NCBI GenBank assembly: GCA_947168855.1
Contig: CAMVNO010000002.1
Location: 62,001 to 126,000 of the forward strand
Direction: 5' to 3'
Length of the DNA: 64,000 nucleotides
Source: an uncultured Clostridia bacterium
GTDB lineage: Bacteria; Bacillota; Clostridia; Christensenellales; CAG-138
The notes under the pieces are model-generated. The model searched no databases and was not told where the DNA came from. It was given only the letters and a program-made list of their open reading frames with translations. Shown piece after piece: positions 1 through 8,628 of the stretch. Numbering within the stretch: the first letter of the stretch is position 1; every line of letters begins with the position of its first letter. Both the position numbers and the translations under genes were made by a program.

Positions 1-639
1 CTGAACGAGAACGCGGAACCGGGCGTGAAGGGCTCCCTGAAAACCGCCTGCTCCGTCAGCGACGCGCTCGTGCTGCAGTACTATGAGGCGGACGACGAAC
101 ACGCCGCGTTCGGCAAGTCGCTGACGCAGGAGCAGTGGAAGGAGATCTCCGCGGCGAAGGATCTGTACGGCGACGTGCTGTTTACCGCGCCGGATATCGC
201 GGCAAACGTCGCGCATCCGCTTTTGCAGGAGATCTATCGCGAGCTGATGACGCCGGGCAGAAAGTTCACCTTCCTGTGCGGTCACGATTCCAACGTCGGC
301 AGCGTGCTCGCGGCGCTGGGCGTTGCGGAGTACGATCTGCCGGAAGCGATCGAGAGCAAGACGCCGATCGGCTGCAAGCTGGTGTTCTGCCGCTGGAGCG
401 ACGCGGCGGGCAAGAGCTATATCACGGTCGACCTCGTCTATCAGTCGGTCGGTCAGCTGCGCGGCATGCCGCTTCTGGACCTTGCGCACCCGCCGGTGGT
501 GTTTCCTCTCGCCTTTATGGGGCTTCTCTATGACGCGGACGGGCTCTGCCCCGCGGAGAAGATGGAGGAGCGTCTGAAGAGCGCGATCGACCGCTACGAC
601 GAGCTGCTGAAACAATACGGGCTCTCGGAAGCCGCGTAA
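1..639 (+). CDS. Histidine acid phosphatase, C-terminal part (5' truncated by window)
   Basis: The open frame runs in from the left edge and stops at 637-639, so only the last 212 residues are visible. The segment GHDSNVGSVLAALGV matches the C-terminal HD motif of histidine acid phosphatases (AppA phytase/glucose-1-phosphatase type), where the Asp is the proton donor. The catalytic RHGxRxP motif would lie upstream, outside the window. The family hydrolyses phosphomonoesters such as phytate or sugar phosphates and is usually exported. Substrate cannot be inferred from this part. The gene is followed at once by a strong hairpin terminator. Confidence 0.75.
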   Translation: MNENAEPGVKGSLKTACSVSDALVLQYYEADDEHAAFGKSLTQEQWKEISAAKDLYGDVLFTAPDIAANVAHPLLQEIYRELMTPGRKFTFLCGHDSNVGSVLAALGVAEYDLPEAIESKTPIGCKLVFCRWSDAAGKSYITVDLVYQSVGQLRGMPLLDLAHPPVVFPLAFMGLLYDADGLCPAEKMEERLKSAIDRYDELLKQYGLSEAA

Positions 640-652
640 GGAAACTGCATTG

Positions 653-680
653 AAAAAGCCCCGGAAAACGGGGCTTTTTT
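653..680. terminator. Bidirectional intrinsic terminator
   Basis: A GC-rich stem (AGCCCCG with CGGGGCT) carries an A-run on its left and a T-run on its right. It separates the convergent phosphatase and GNAT genes and can serve both. Confidence 0.85.
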
Positions 681-694
681 CATAGTCTATGGAA

Positions 695-1819
695 TCAGTC
701 GAGCTCCTTCAAATACGCCCTGCGGCGCTTGTGCTGGACCGCGTTGAAGCGCTTCCAGAGGTTGCGGATCTGCATGTTGTCCTCTAAGTTGAGGTTTGTC
801 TCCGCGTACTCGGTCGTGCCGTTACTGAGCATGTCGCACAGCGCGGCGGCGATGACCGCCGGGATGCCGGTGTTGACGTATTCCGGCGCGACCGCGATGA
901 GTCCCAGGTCGATGACCTTCGGTTTTTTGATCGCCTTCAGAAGACGCACGAGCGCGGCGGGGGTGAGATGTCCCCGGCTCTTCTGCACCGCCTTTGCGAT
1001 CGACGGGAAGCTGACGCCGAAGCACACGACCTTGTCGTTCTCGTTCAGGATGCATACGACGTGTTCAAGGTCGATGATGAGCCGGAAATTGTCGATCATC
1101 ATTCTCTTCATGCCGGGCGTGAACGGCACGGTGCCGTACAGTCCCTCGTACGCGACGTCCAGAAGATCGAACAGCCCGTCCTGATAGCGGTTGATGAAGT
1201 CGTTGACGTTCTTCGCCTCGCCGATGCGCAGGTTGTATTTTTTGAGGACCTGCTCCGAGAGCTTTTTGAGCTTCGCGGCGGTCTCCGGCGCGGGCGCGTA
1301 AAGCTTCGATTCGACCCAGTCGACCTCTTTTTGGTAGCCGCAGCCCTCGATCAGTTTGCCGTAGTATTCGGCGTTGTACTGCTCCTCAAAGGTGGAGAGC
1401 TGATCGAACCCCTCGACGAGCAGACCTTCGCGCTCGAGATCGGAAAAGCCCAGCGGTCCGCAGACGGCGTTCATGCCGTGCGCTTTCGCGAACTGCTCGA
1501 CGGCGTCGAACAGCGTCTTTGCGATCTCGGGATCGTCGATCGCGTCGAAGCGGTCGAAGCGCACGCGTTTTTCGCGGTTCTTCTCGTTCGACGCGTTCTG
1601 GATGATCGCCATGATGCGCCCGACGATCCTGCCGTCGCGGTACGCGAGCCAGCAGCCGGTCTCGCAGGTGTCGTTGTAGATGAAGCTCTTGGAAAAGATC
1701 TTTTTTTCGTCGCCGTAGAGCGGGGGAACGAAGTATGGATTGTCCCGGTACAGATCGAGCGGAAAATTCAGAAACGCTCTCTGCTCCGCTTTGGTTTTGA
1801 CTTCTCGAACGGTGACCAT
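695..1819 (-). CDS. GNAT-like acyltransferase family protein
   Basis: A 374-residue cytoplasmic protein. The N-terminal part (PLDLYRDNPYFVPPLYGDE, then ETGCWLAYRDGRIVGRIMAI near residues 55-75) resembles the beginning of a GNAT fold found in large clostridial conserved proteins. No substrate is recognisable. The start is set by GGAGGT 3 bases before the ATG. It is the last gene of the operon HTH-fakA-degV-GNAT, 12 bases after the degV stop, which hints at a link with acyl or phospholipid metabolism, but that is inference from position only. Confidence 0.65.
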   Translation of the reverse strand: MVTVREVKTKAEQRAFLNFPLDLYRDNPYFVPPLYGDEKKIFSKSFIYNDTCETGCWLAYRDGRIVGRIMAIIQNASNEKNREKRVRFDRFDAIDDPEIAKTLFDAVEQFAKAHGMNAVCGPLGFSDLEREGLLVEGFDQLSTFEEQYNAEYYGKLIEGCGYQKEVDWVESKLYAPAPETAAKLKKLSEQVLKKYNLRIGEAKNVNDFINRYQDGLFDLLDVAYEGLYGTVPFTPGMKRMMIDNFRLIIDLEHVVCILNENDKVVCFGVSFPSIAKAVQKSRGHLTPAALVRLLKAIKKPKVIDLGLIAVAPEYVNTGIPAVIAAALCDMLSNGTTEYAETNLNLEDNMQIRNLWKRFNAVQHKRRRAYLKELD

Positions 1820-1831
1820 AGTACCTCCGGC

Positions 1832-2704
1832 TCAGACGCGGCGCTTGGCGTGGAAGCTCACGCCGACGCCGTTCGGTCCGCAATGGGACCCCGCGGTCGG
1901 GTTCGTGGTGACGATCTCAATGCTGAGATCGTCGCCGAAGCGCGCATGCAGCATGTCGGCAAGCTCCGCCGCGAGTTCCGGCGCGTCGGTGTGACCGATG
2001 ATGAAATGATGCGCCTTGATGTCGTCGCCGAGCTCTTCAACGGTCTTCACAAGACGCTCCATCGCGTTCGCTCTGCCGCGCTCCTTGCCGATGCTGACCA
2101 TCTGTCCGGCGTCGTCCATGCAGATGATCGGACGGATGCCCAAAAGCGTGCCCATCGTTGCGGCAATGCCCTTGACGCGGCCGCTGCGCTTGAAGAATTT
2201 CAGATCGTCCGCAAAGAAATACTGCGCAAAGTGATCGACCTCTTTGTCTGCCCACGAAAGGATCTCATCAACGGACTTGCCCGCCTTGTACATGTCGCCG
2301 ATCTCGCGCACGATGTTGTAGCTCACGATCGTGATGCCCTTGGTGTCGATGTGATGGAACTTCCGCTCCGGGAACTCCTTTTTAAGCTCCTCGACCGCCT
2401 CGTCCATCGCGCGGAACGTGACCGTCATGGCGGCGGAGAAGTGGACGTAGAGAATGTCGTTGCCCTGTTCGAACTCCGGGCGGAAATAGTCGAGATAACG
2501 CTCCTTCGAAATGCCGCCGGTGGTGGGCAGCACGCCGTTTCGGAGGCTGTCGTAGAACGCGTGCAGATCGATCGTTTCGGGGTCCTCATAGGGCCAGAAC
2601 GTTTTCGCGTCGATCGCGTACGGCATGGAGATCAGCTTGTAACCGTATTCCTTCGCAATCTCCGGGGTAAAGTCGGTATCGGTGTCGGTAAACAATGTCA
2701 GCAT
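1832..2704 (-). CDS. DegV family fatty-acid-binding protein (FakB-like)
   Basis: A 290-residue protein with the DegV fold: N-terminal TDTDTDFTPEIAKEYG, the loop LPTTGGISKERYLDYF near residue 60 and the C-terminal NPTAGSHCGPNGVGVSF. Proteins of this family bind a fatty acid and present it to the kinase FakA for phosphorylation at the membrane. The adjacent upstream fakA gene (stop 4 bases before this start) supports the FakB role. The ribosome binding site is TAGGAGAG. Acyl-chain preference cannot be read from the sequence. Confidence 0.88.
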   Translation of the reverse strand: MLTLFTDTDTDFTPEIAKEYGYKLISMPYAIDAKTFWPYEDPETIDLHAFYDSLRNGVLPTTGGISKERYLDYFRPEFEQGNDILYVHFSAAMTVTFRAMDEAVEELKKEFPERKFHHIDTKGITIVSYNIVREIGDMYKAGKSVDEILSWADKEVDHFAQYFFADDLKFFKRSGRVKGIAATMGTLLGIRPIICMDDAGQMVSIGKERGRANAMERLVKTVEELGDDIKAHHFIIGHTDAPELAAELADMLHARFGDDLSIEIVTTNPTAGSHCGPNGVGVSFHAKRRV

Positions 2705-2708
2705 GGTT

Positions 2709-4355
2709 TTACTCTCCTACTAAGATATATTGGTGAACGGGCTGTCCGCCGTCGATGCGGATGACCTCCGTTCTGGGATACGCTTTGGTGAGCGCCGCAA
2801 AGAGCGCGTCGGCTTCCTCGGGCGCGGCGTCGGCGCCCGTGAGCAGCAGCAGCACGCCGCAGGCTTCAACGTGCATTTCCTTCGAGAGCTGCAGCGCCGT
2901 GTCGATCGCGTCGCGGTCATTGATGTAGATCGTATCGCCGATAAAGCCGATGAAATCGCCCGCGTGCACATGCACGCCGTCCTTCTCGGCGTCGCGGCTT
3001 GCGCGGGAGACGAAGCCGGTCGTGACCGAACGGATGATCTCGTCGAGCTCGCCGACGATCTCGTCGGGTTCGCCCGCGTTCGCGTCCATCATGGAGATCG
3101 CGGCGTAGCCCTCGCCGACCGTATGCGTGTTCAGCACGCGGACGTCGGAGGCGGTGTAGAGGTCCTTCGCCTGCCTTGCGGTCATCAGGACGTTGCCGTT
3201 GTTTGGGAAAACATAGATCGTGTCGGCATTTGTTTTGTCGAACGCGTCGAGGAAATCCGCGGTGCTCGGATTCATGCTCTGTCCGCCGTCGATCACGACG
3301 TCCGTGCCGAGCTCCCGGAAGGTTTCCCTGAGCCCTGCGCCCGCCGCAACTGCGACGATGCCGGCTTTCTTGCGCGGCTTCGGCACGGTGACGGTCACCT
3401 CGGGCAGCTCGGTCTCGTTGTGCTGCAGCGACATGTTCTCGACCTTGAGCGTCAGGAATTCGCCGTAACGCTGACAGCGGTTCAGAATGTCGCCGGGGCG
3501 CATCGTGTGCACGTGCACCTTAAGGATCGAGCCCTCGCGGAACGCGACAACCGAATTGCCGACGCTGTTCAGATACTCGACGAAGCCGTCAAGATCGAAC
3601 GATTCCGGATCGCCCTTCGCGTTCTGCAGACGCAGCAGAAACTCGGTGCAGTAGCCGTAGGTGAGGACGCTGTCCGCGCCGAACGCGTCCAGGTCGGCTT
3701 TTTGCGTTTCGGTATGCGCTTCGGCGCGTTCCACGGCTTCGCCGTTCAACGAGCGCCGCATGCCCTCAAAGATATAAATGAGTCCCGCGCCGCCGGAATC
3801 GACCACGCCGGCTTCGCGCAGAACGGGCAGAAGCTCCGGCGTGCGGGCAAGGGACCGCTGCATTTCGCCGAGCAGATCGGAAAAGTACGATTCCAGCGTG
3901 GACGCGTCGGTGATCCGTTCGTTTGCGAAGCGCACGCCGTCGCTGAAAACGGTCAGGATCGTGCCTTCGACCGGCACGGGAACCGCGCGGTACGCCTCCT
4001 CGACGCCGCACTGCATGGCGTGCGAGATCACGGACAGATTCGCTTCCTTCACGCCCGCAAAGCCCTTGTTGATGCCGGAGAAGATGCGGGACAGGATCAC
4101 GCCCGAGTTTCCGCGCGCGCCCAAAAGCATGCCGTGCGCGCTGCGGCTTGCAACGGTGGCAAGGTCCGCGTCGGGATCCCGGTCGACCGCGTCTGCGCCG
4201 GAATACACCGTTGCGAGCATGTTGTCGCCGGTGTCGCCGTCGGGAATGGGGAAGACGTTCAGGTCGTTGACCGCCTTGCGGTAGCAGCCCAGATGGTCTG
4301 CGCCGCTCGATATCATGCCGGCGTACAAAGCGCCGCTCAAAGTCATGGTCTGCAT
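2709..4355 (-). CDS. fakA: Fatty acid kinase catalytic subunit (DAK2/YloV family)
   Basis: A 548-residue protein, the usual size for FakA. The N-terminal DhaL/DAK2 nucleotide-binding domain shows NVFPIPDGDTGDNM near residues 33-46 and LGARGNSGVILSRIF near residues 78-92. The middle and C-terminal parts follow the YloV pattern and the C-terminus is DegV-like. It transfers phosphate from ATP to a fatty acid held by FakB; the acyl phosphate then enters phospholipid synthesis through PlsX/PlsY. It starts 12 bases after the HTH gene with GAGGAGAA upstream and runs almost directly into degV, so the pair should be co-translated. Confidence 0.9.
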   Translation of the reverse strand: MQTMTLSGALYAGMISSGADHLGCYRKAVNDLNVFPIPDGDTGDNMLATVYSGADAVDRDPDADLATVASRSAHGMLLGARGNSGVILSRIFSGINKGFAGVKEANLSVISHAMQCGVEEAYRAVPVPVEGTILTVFSDGVRFANERITDASTLESYFSDLLGEMQRSLARTPELLPVLREAGVVDSGGAGLIYIFEGMRRSLNGEAVERAEAHTETQKADLDAFGADSVLTYGYCTEFLLRLQNAKGDPESFDLDGFVEYLNSVGNSVVAFREGSILKVHVHTMRPGDILNRCQRYGEFLTLKVENMSLQHNETELPEVTVTVPKPRKKAGIVAVAAGAGLRETFRELGTDVVIDGGQSMNPSTADFLDAFDKTNADTIYVFPNNGNVLMTARQAKDLYTASDVRVLNTHTVGEGYAAISMMDANAGEPDEIVGELDEIIRSVTTGFVSRASRDAEKDGVHVHAGDFIGFIGDTIYINDRDAIDTALQLSKEMHVEACGVLLLLTGADAAPEEADALFAALTKAYPRTEVIRIDGGQPVHQYILVGE

Positions 4356-4367
4356 AGGCGGTTCTCC

Positions 4368-4601
4368 TCAGCTCTGCTCCGGAATGGATGCGGAAACGTC
4401 CACGATGTCGTCCAGCGAGCAATGCAGCACGCTGCAGATCTTCAAAAGCGTGTTGAGATGGACCGGCAGCCCCTTGCCGAGCTTGGCGATCACCGCGGAG
4501 CTCAGCTTCGTTTTTGACTGCAGGTCCTTTTTCTTCATTTTGCGGCTCAGAAGCAGCGCCCAGAGCCGATCATAACAAACCCGAAAGGATTCCGGTATCA
4601 T
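4368..4601 (-). CDS. Small XRE/Cro-family HTH regulator
   Basis: A 77-residue protein that is essentially one helix-turn-helix domain (KKKDLQSKTKLSSAVIAKL followed by LNTLLKICSVLHCSLDDIVDV), like the YozG-type single-domain Cro regulators. The start has AAGGGGGAA seven bases or fewer upstream. It is the first gene of the fakA-degV operon, so it may regulate that operon and itself. A perfect 10-bp-arm palindrome just upstream of its promoter at 4691-4714 is a candidate operator. The regulated signal is unknown. Confidence 0.82.
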   Translation of the reverse strand: MIPESFRVCYDRLWALLLSRKMKKKDLQSKTKLSSAVIAKLGKGLPVHLNTLLKICSVLHCSLDDIVDVSASIPEQS

Positions 4602-4659
4602 TCGTTCCCCCTTGCCCGGCGGCGAAACGCTTCGCCGCCCGATCCGAAATTACACGGTC

Positions 4660-4688
4660 ATTCTACCATCTCCGGCAATATATTGCAA
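4660..4688 (-). promoter_or_regulatory. Putative promoter of the HTH-fakA operon
   Basis: On the minus strand TTGCAA (4683-4688) and TAGAAT (4660-4665) are 17 bases apart, a good sigma-A match, about 60 bases before the HTH start codon. Confidence 0.6.
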
Positions 4689-4690
4689 TG

Positions 4691-4714
4691 TTTTCTTTAC
4701 ATTTGTAAAGAAAA
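4691..4714. promoter_or_regulatory. Perfect palindrome, candidate operator
   Basis: TTTTCTTTAC (4691-4700), a 4-base centre, and GTAAAGAAAA (4705-4714) form a perfect 10-bp inverted repeat. It lies 2 bases beyond the -35 box of the HTH-fakA promoter and about 40 bases before the divergent promoter of the zinc-ribbon gene. Its A/T-rich CTTTACA/TGTAAAG arms look like a dimeric HTH binding site. Confidence 0.5.
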
Positions 4715-4752
4715 TGCCTATATATAGTGTTTTCCGCCGCAAAAGGCGCGAC

Positions 4753-4781
4753 TTGACAGAGGCGGCGCTTCACCCTATAAT
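4753..4781 (+). promoter_or_regulatory. Consensus sigma-A promoter of the zinc-ribbon gene
   Basis: TTGACA (4753-4758) and TATAAT (4776-4781) are both perfect and 17 bases apart. A ribosome binding site AGGAGG follows at 4826-4831, before the ATG at 4840. This predicts strong constitutive expression unless repressed. Confidence 0.85.
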
Positions 4782-4791
4782 TAATATATAA

Positions 4792-5484
<693 letters not shown>

Positions 5485-5499
5485 TCTGATCGGCTGATC

Positions 5500-5531
5500 G
5501 CGGGAACGGCAAAAGCCGTTCCCGCTTTTTT
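5500..5531 (+). terminator. Intrinsic terminator of the zinc-ribbon gene
   Basis: An 11-bp perfect stem GCGGGAACGGC/GCCGTTCCCGC with an AAAA loop is followed by six T. Confidence 0.92.
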
Positions 5532-5554
5532 ACATCTTCGTAACAGCGGAATGC

Positions 5555-5584
5555 TTTACAGTTCGACAAAAAACATGGTATACT
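5555..5584 (+). promoter_or_regulatory. Putative promoter of the PIG-L/glycosidase fusion gene
   Basis: TTTACA (5555-5560) and TATACT (5579-5584) with an 18-base spacer precede the start at 5687 by about 100 bases, leaving an untranslated leader. Confidence 0.5.
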
Positions 5585-5686
5585 GATACAAATCGCGAAG
5601 ATCCGAAGACGATATGAGAATATGTGTCACACACGGACCCGTTCATTCGTCTTTTCTTACAGGAATACAGAAAGAGAGAACCCGAT

Positions 5687-8107
5687 ATGAAGAGAATCGC
5701 ATGGCTGCTGGTTGTTTTGTTTGCGCTCACGCTCGTGCCGCGGAATACGGTGTTTCATGCCGCAGGCGAATCGGGGACGGCGGAACGAATGACGGCGGTC
5801 GTTGTCATGCCGGACGACAGAAAGGACGAGGCGTTTTTGCTGACCGACGGCTTTGCCGATACGCATGTGATCTTCCGGAAGGACAGCAAGGTCCGGTTTT
5901 CTTTTCCGGACGAGGCGGCAAACCTTGTTACCGTTTGGGAAACCATGCCGGACAGTGTAACGCTGACCTGCTTCGGGGGAGATGAAACACTTTCGGAAGC
6001 CCCGCTTGACGTGCCGTTTCTGTCGACCGTCACCGCGCTTCCGGCAGGAACGACCGCGGTCGAGCTCACGTTGACCGTGCCCAAGGGCAAAACGGTCTGC
6101 CTTTCCGACGTATATGCGTACACGGCAGGCGATCTTCCCGAGAGCGAGTATCAATGGCGGCAGGCGAAGCAGGCGGACGTGCTGCTCGTTGTGGGATTTC
6201 CGGGCGACGAATACCGGTTCTTCGGCGGTCTTCTGCCGAAGCTGATCAGCGACGGCGTCAACGTCGCCGTGCTGTACTGCGCCGACTACAGCCGCGCGCG
6301 TCTCGAAGAGGGTTTTGCCGCGCTCCGGTCGCTGGGACTTTCGACCTGCCCGGTGCGCATCGCGATCGACACCGAGCTTGCCGATCCGAAAATGCGGACA
6401 TACCGAAGCCTGGACGGGAACGAGCTTCTGAGAGCCTGGAAGAAGACCGGGCTGGAAAAGGCGCTTGCGGAGCAGATCAAGCGGCTGCATCCCGCGGTCG
6501 TGGTTGCGCCGACCGACACGAAGAACGGCGTTTCCGAGGCATATGCGGTTTCGGAGATTCTGAAGGAGGTCCTGAAATCGCTCCCGGATCCCGTTCAGAA
6601 ATTTTATCTTGCCGAATCGGGCGATAACGCCGTTACGATCGCGGACGAAGCGCTTCCGTATTACGGCGGGCAGAGCGCAAACGCGATCGCGCAGAGCTTG
6701 CTGGACAGCTTTCACTCCGTCGACTTCTTTGAATACCGGATCCGCACGGAGGGGACCTACCGGCTCGTCAAATCGCATGTCGGCGCAGACACGAAGGGCG
6801 ATACGCTGCTTGAGCATGTGAAGATCACGCTCGATCCGCCCGCGCCGCCGACGCCGGAGCCCACGCCGGAGCCCACCGCAGCGCCGACCGAGGAACCGAC
6901 CGCAGCGCCGACCGATACGCCGGCGCCGACAGCGACGATCCCGGCGATCGCGATCGAGGACGAGGAGATCGCAGCGGAAACGGCGGAGCCGACCGCGGCG
7001 CCGACAACGGCACTGCAGAAGCGCGGCTTTTTGTCCTGCGCGGGCAGGGAGATCACGCCTGCGCCGACCGAAGCGCCGACCCCGACGCCGACCGAAGCGC
7101 CTACTCCGACGCCGACGCCGACCCCGGAGCCTACTCCGGAACCCACGCCGGAACCCACCGAGGAGCCGACGCCGGAACCCACGCCCGAACCGACGCCGGA
7201 ACCCGCGCCGGAGAAGTTCGCCGGTTTCTTCCTGGAGGAAGGCGAAGCGGAGCAGTTTACCATGGATCGCGAGAACGGGCATTGGACCTTCCGTGATCAG
7301 AACACCGACATTGACGTCCGCCGTGTTGCGGCAACGGATCTTTCCGGCGCGCCGGAGCAGTACTATATCGCGCATATCCGGATGCGGAAGAACCAGGTAC
7401 GTTCCGGCTTCGGCAGCGAAACGAGAAGCTCGCAGACCTCCGGGACGCTCTACGGCATTGCACGGCGATACGGCGCGGTATTGGCGATCAACGGCGATTT
7501 CATGCTTCGCGACGATAACTCCGCGGTGCTGAAGAGCACGGAGCTAAGGGACGGACATCTGTATCTCGGCAAGAACAAGGGACCCGTCATCGCGTGGAAC
7601 GGACGGGAGCTGTCCTTTGATATTTACGACAAGGAGACCTACACGGCAGACGAGCTGCTTGAACGCGGATATCAGGAGGTGCTCTCCTTCGGACCGATCC
7701 TGATGGAAAACGGCGAGGTGCGGCCGAATCTGAACAGCTATTCGCATTTTGACGCCAACTATCAGCGTTCGCGCACCGGCGTCGGGCAGGTCGAGCCGGG
7801 ACACTTTGTTGTGATCGTCGTCGACAGCGAGAAACAGGGCGTTGCAAGAGGACTTCGGTTTGCGGAGTTTGCCGAGCTGTTCAAAAAGGAAGGCTGTGTT
7901 TCGGCGTACAATCTGGACGGCGGACAGTCCGTGGATATCGTCTTCATGGGCGTATACCTGAGAGAACGTCCTACGAGACGGCATCCGCCGGATTCCCTGC
8001 TGTTCGGGCACACCTTCGCGCTTCCGAAGGAAAGCGACCCCTCGCCGGATCGGTACGAATTCACCAAGGACGAAAACGGCAACGATGTGATCGTGCCGAA
8101 AAAATGA
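5687..8107 (+). CDS. Secreted PIG-L-like / phosphodiester glycosidase (NAGPA) fusion protein
   Basis: An 806-residue exported protein. The chosen ATG gives a clear signal peptide ([18 protein letters not shown]), with purine-rich AGAAAGAGAG upstream. Residues about 165-380 resemble a PIG-L/LmbE deacetylase core ([19 protein letters not shown]), but the usual AHPDDE zinc motif reads GFPGDE, so the metal site may be lost. Residues about 382-510 are a Thr/Pro/Glu repeat linker with a basic insert ([12 protein letters not shown]). Residues about 558-775 match the NAGPA/DUF2233 phosphodiester glycosidase domain ([29 protein letters not shown]). The family cleaves or binds sugar phosphodiesters at the cell surface. 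The combination suggests a glycan or wall-polymer role; substrate unknown. Confidence 0.82.
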   Translation: MKRIAWLLVVLFALTLVPRNTVFHAAGESGTAERMTAVVVMPDDRKDEAFLLTDGFADTHVIFRKDSKVRFSFPDEAANLVTVWETMPDSVTLTCFGGDETLSEAPLDVPFLSTVTALPAGTTAVELTLTVPKGKTVCLSDVYAYTAGDLPESEYQWRQAKQADVLLVVGFPGDEYRFFGGLLPKLISDGVNVAVLYCADYSRARLEEGFAALRSLGLSTCPVRIAIDTELADPKMRTYRSLDGNELLRAWKKTGLEKALAEQIKRLHPAVVVAPTDTKNGVSEAYAVSEILKEVLKSLPDPVQKFYLAESGDNAVTIADEALPYYGGQSANAIAQSLLDSFHSVDFFEYRIRTEGTYRLVKSHVGADTKGDTLLEHVKITLDPPAPPTPEPTPEPTAAPTEEPTAAPTDTPAPTATIPAIAIEDEEIAAETAEPTAAPTTALQKRGFLSCAGREITPAPTEAPTPTPTEAPTPTPTPTPEPTPEPTPEPTEEPTPEPTPEPTPEPAPEKFAGFFLEEGEAEQFTMDRENGHWTFRDQNTDIDVRRVAATDLSGAPEQYYIAHIRMRKNQVRSGFGSETRSSQTSGTLYGIARRYGAVLAINGDFMLRDDNSAVLKSTELRDGHLYLGKNKGPVIAWNGRELSFDIYDKETYTADELLERGYQEVLSFGPILMENGEVRPNLNSYSHFDANYQRSRTGVGQVEPGHFVVIVVDSEKQGVARGLRFAEFAELFKKEGCVSAYNLDGGQSVDIVFMGVYLRERPTRRHPPDSLLFGHTFALPKESDPSPDRYEFTKDENGNDVIVPKK

Positions 8108-8117
8108 GCAGAACAAG

Positions 8118-8147
8118 GCACGGGAGAACAGCGCTCCCGTGCTTTTT
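8118..8147 (+). terminator. Intrinsic terminator of the fusion gene
   Basis: A 9-bp stem GCACGGGAG/CTCCCGTGC with a 7-base loop is followed by TTTTT. Confidence 0.88.
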
Positions 8148-8152
8148 CAAGC

Positions 8153-8181
8153 TTGCTTGTTTGTTCGGATGATGGTACAAT
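8153..8181 (+). promoter_or_regulatory. Putative promoter of yjbQ-pepT
   Basis: TTGCTT (8153-8158) and TACAAT (8176-8181), 17 bases apart, with an extended -10 TG at 8173-8174. The -10 lies at the middle of the palindrome at 8170-8188. Confidence 0.6.
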
Positions 8182-8188
8182 ACCATCA
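8170..8188. promoter_or_regulatory. Palindrome over the yjbQ -10 box
   Basis: TGATGGTA (8170-8177), CAA, TACCATCA (8181-8188): perfect 8-bp arms around a 3-base centre, covering the -10 hexamer. A protein bound here would block the polymerase. Confidence 0.45.
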
Positions 8189-8207
8189 AAGGGAAGGGAG
8201 GCTTTTT

Positions 8208-8609
8208 ATGCTGTACGAATACCGTTTGGAGACCCCCAGAGAGGGATTCATCGACATTACCGAACAGGTGCGCGACGCATGCAGACAGAGCGGCGTGTTC
8301 GACGGGATGCTGACCGTCTATTGTCCGCACACCACCGCGGGTGTAACGATCAACGAAAACACCGATCCGGACGTGAAGAACGATCTTCTGTTCGCGCTGA
8401 ACAAGACCTATCCGGACCGCGCGGAGTTTCGTCACGCGGAAGGCAACAGCGCGGCGCACCTGAAGGCAAGCGTCATCGGCAGCAGCGTCACGATCATGAT
8501 CGACGACGGCGAGCCGGTGCTGGGAACCTGGCAGGCGGTGTATTTCGCGGAGTTCGACGGTCCGCGCTCACGCCGGTTCACGGTCAAGGTCATGGGAAGC
8601 AGAGGATAA
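8208..8609 (+). CDS. YjbQ family protein (UPF0047)
   Basis: A 133-residue single-domain protein with the family signatures CPHTTAGVTINENTDPDV near residue 39 and HAEGNSAAHLKASVIGSS near residue 75. His residues in these motifs form the metal or substrate site in solved family members. The family has secondary thiamine-phosphate synthase activity in vitro, but its physiological role is unclear. The ATG at 8208 follows GGGAAGGGAG; an in-frame ATG further upstream would not give the family N-terminus. It is 19 bases before pepT and probably shares its transcript. Confidence 0.88.
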   Translation: MLYEYRLETPREGFIDITEQVRDACRQSGVFDGMLTVYCPHTTAGVTINENTDPDVKNDLLFALNKTYPDRAEFRHAEGNSAAHLKASVIGSSVTIMIDDGEPVLGTWQAVYFAEFDGPRSRRFTVKVMGSRG

Positions 8610-8628
8610 TATCCGGAGGGAGAAGCAT

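Noticed and set aside
968..4517. Long open frames on the plus strand opposite the GNAT, degV and fakA genes
   Set aside because: They are mirror frames caused by GC-rich codon use, have no ribosome binding site, and encode Arg/Val/His-rich sequence without family resemblance, while the minus strand has clear families.
5657..7375. Long minus-strand open frame opposite the PIG-L/glycosidase gene
   Set aside because: It is Arg-rich antisense of the Thr/Pro repeat; no start site or domain.
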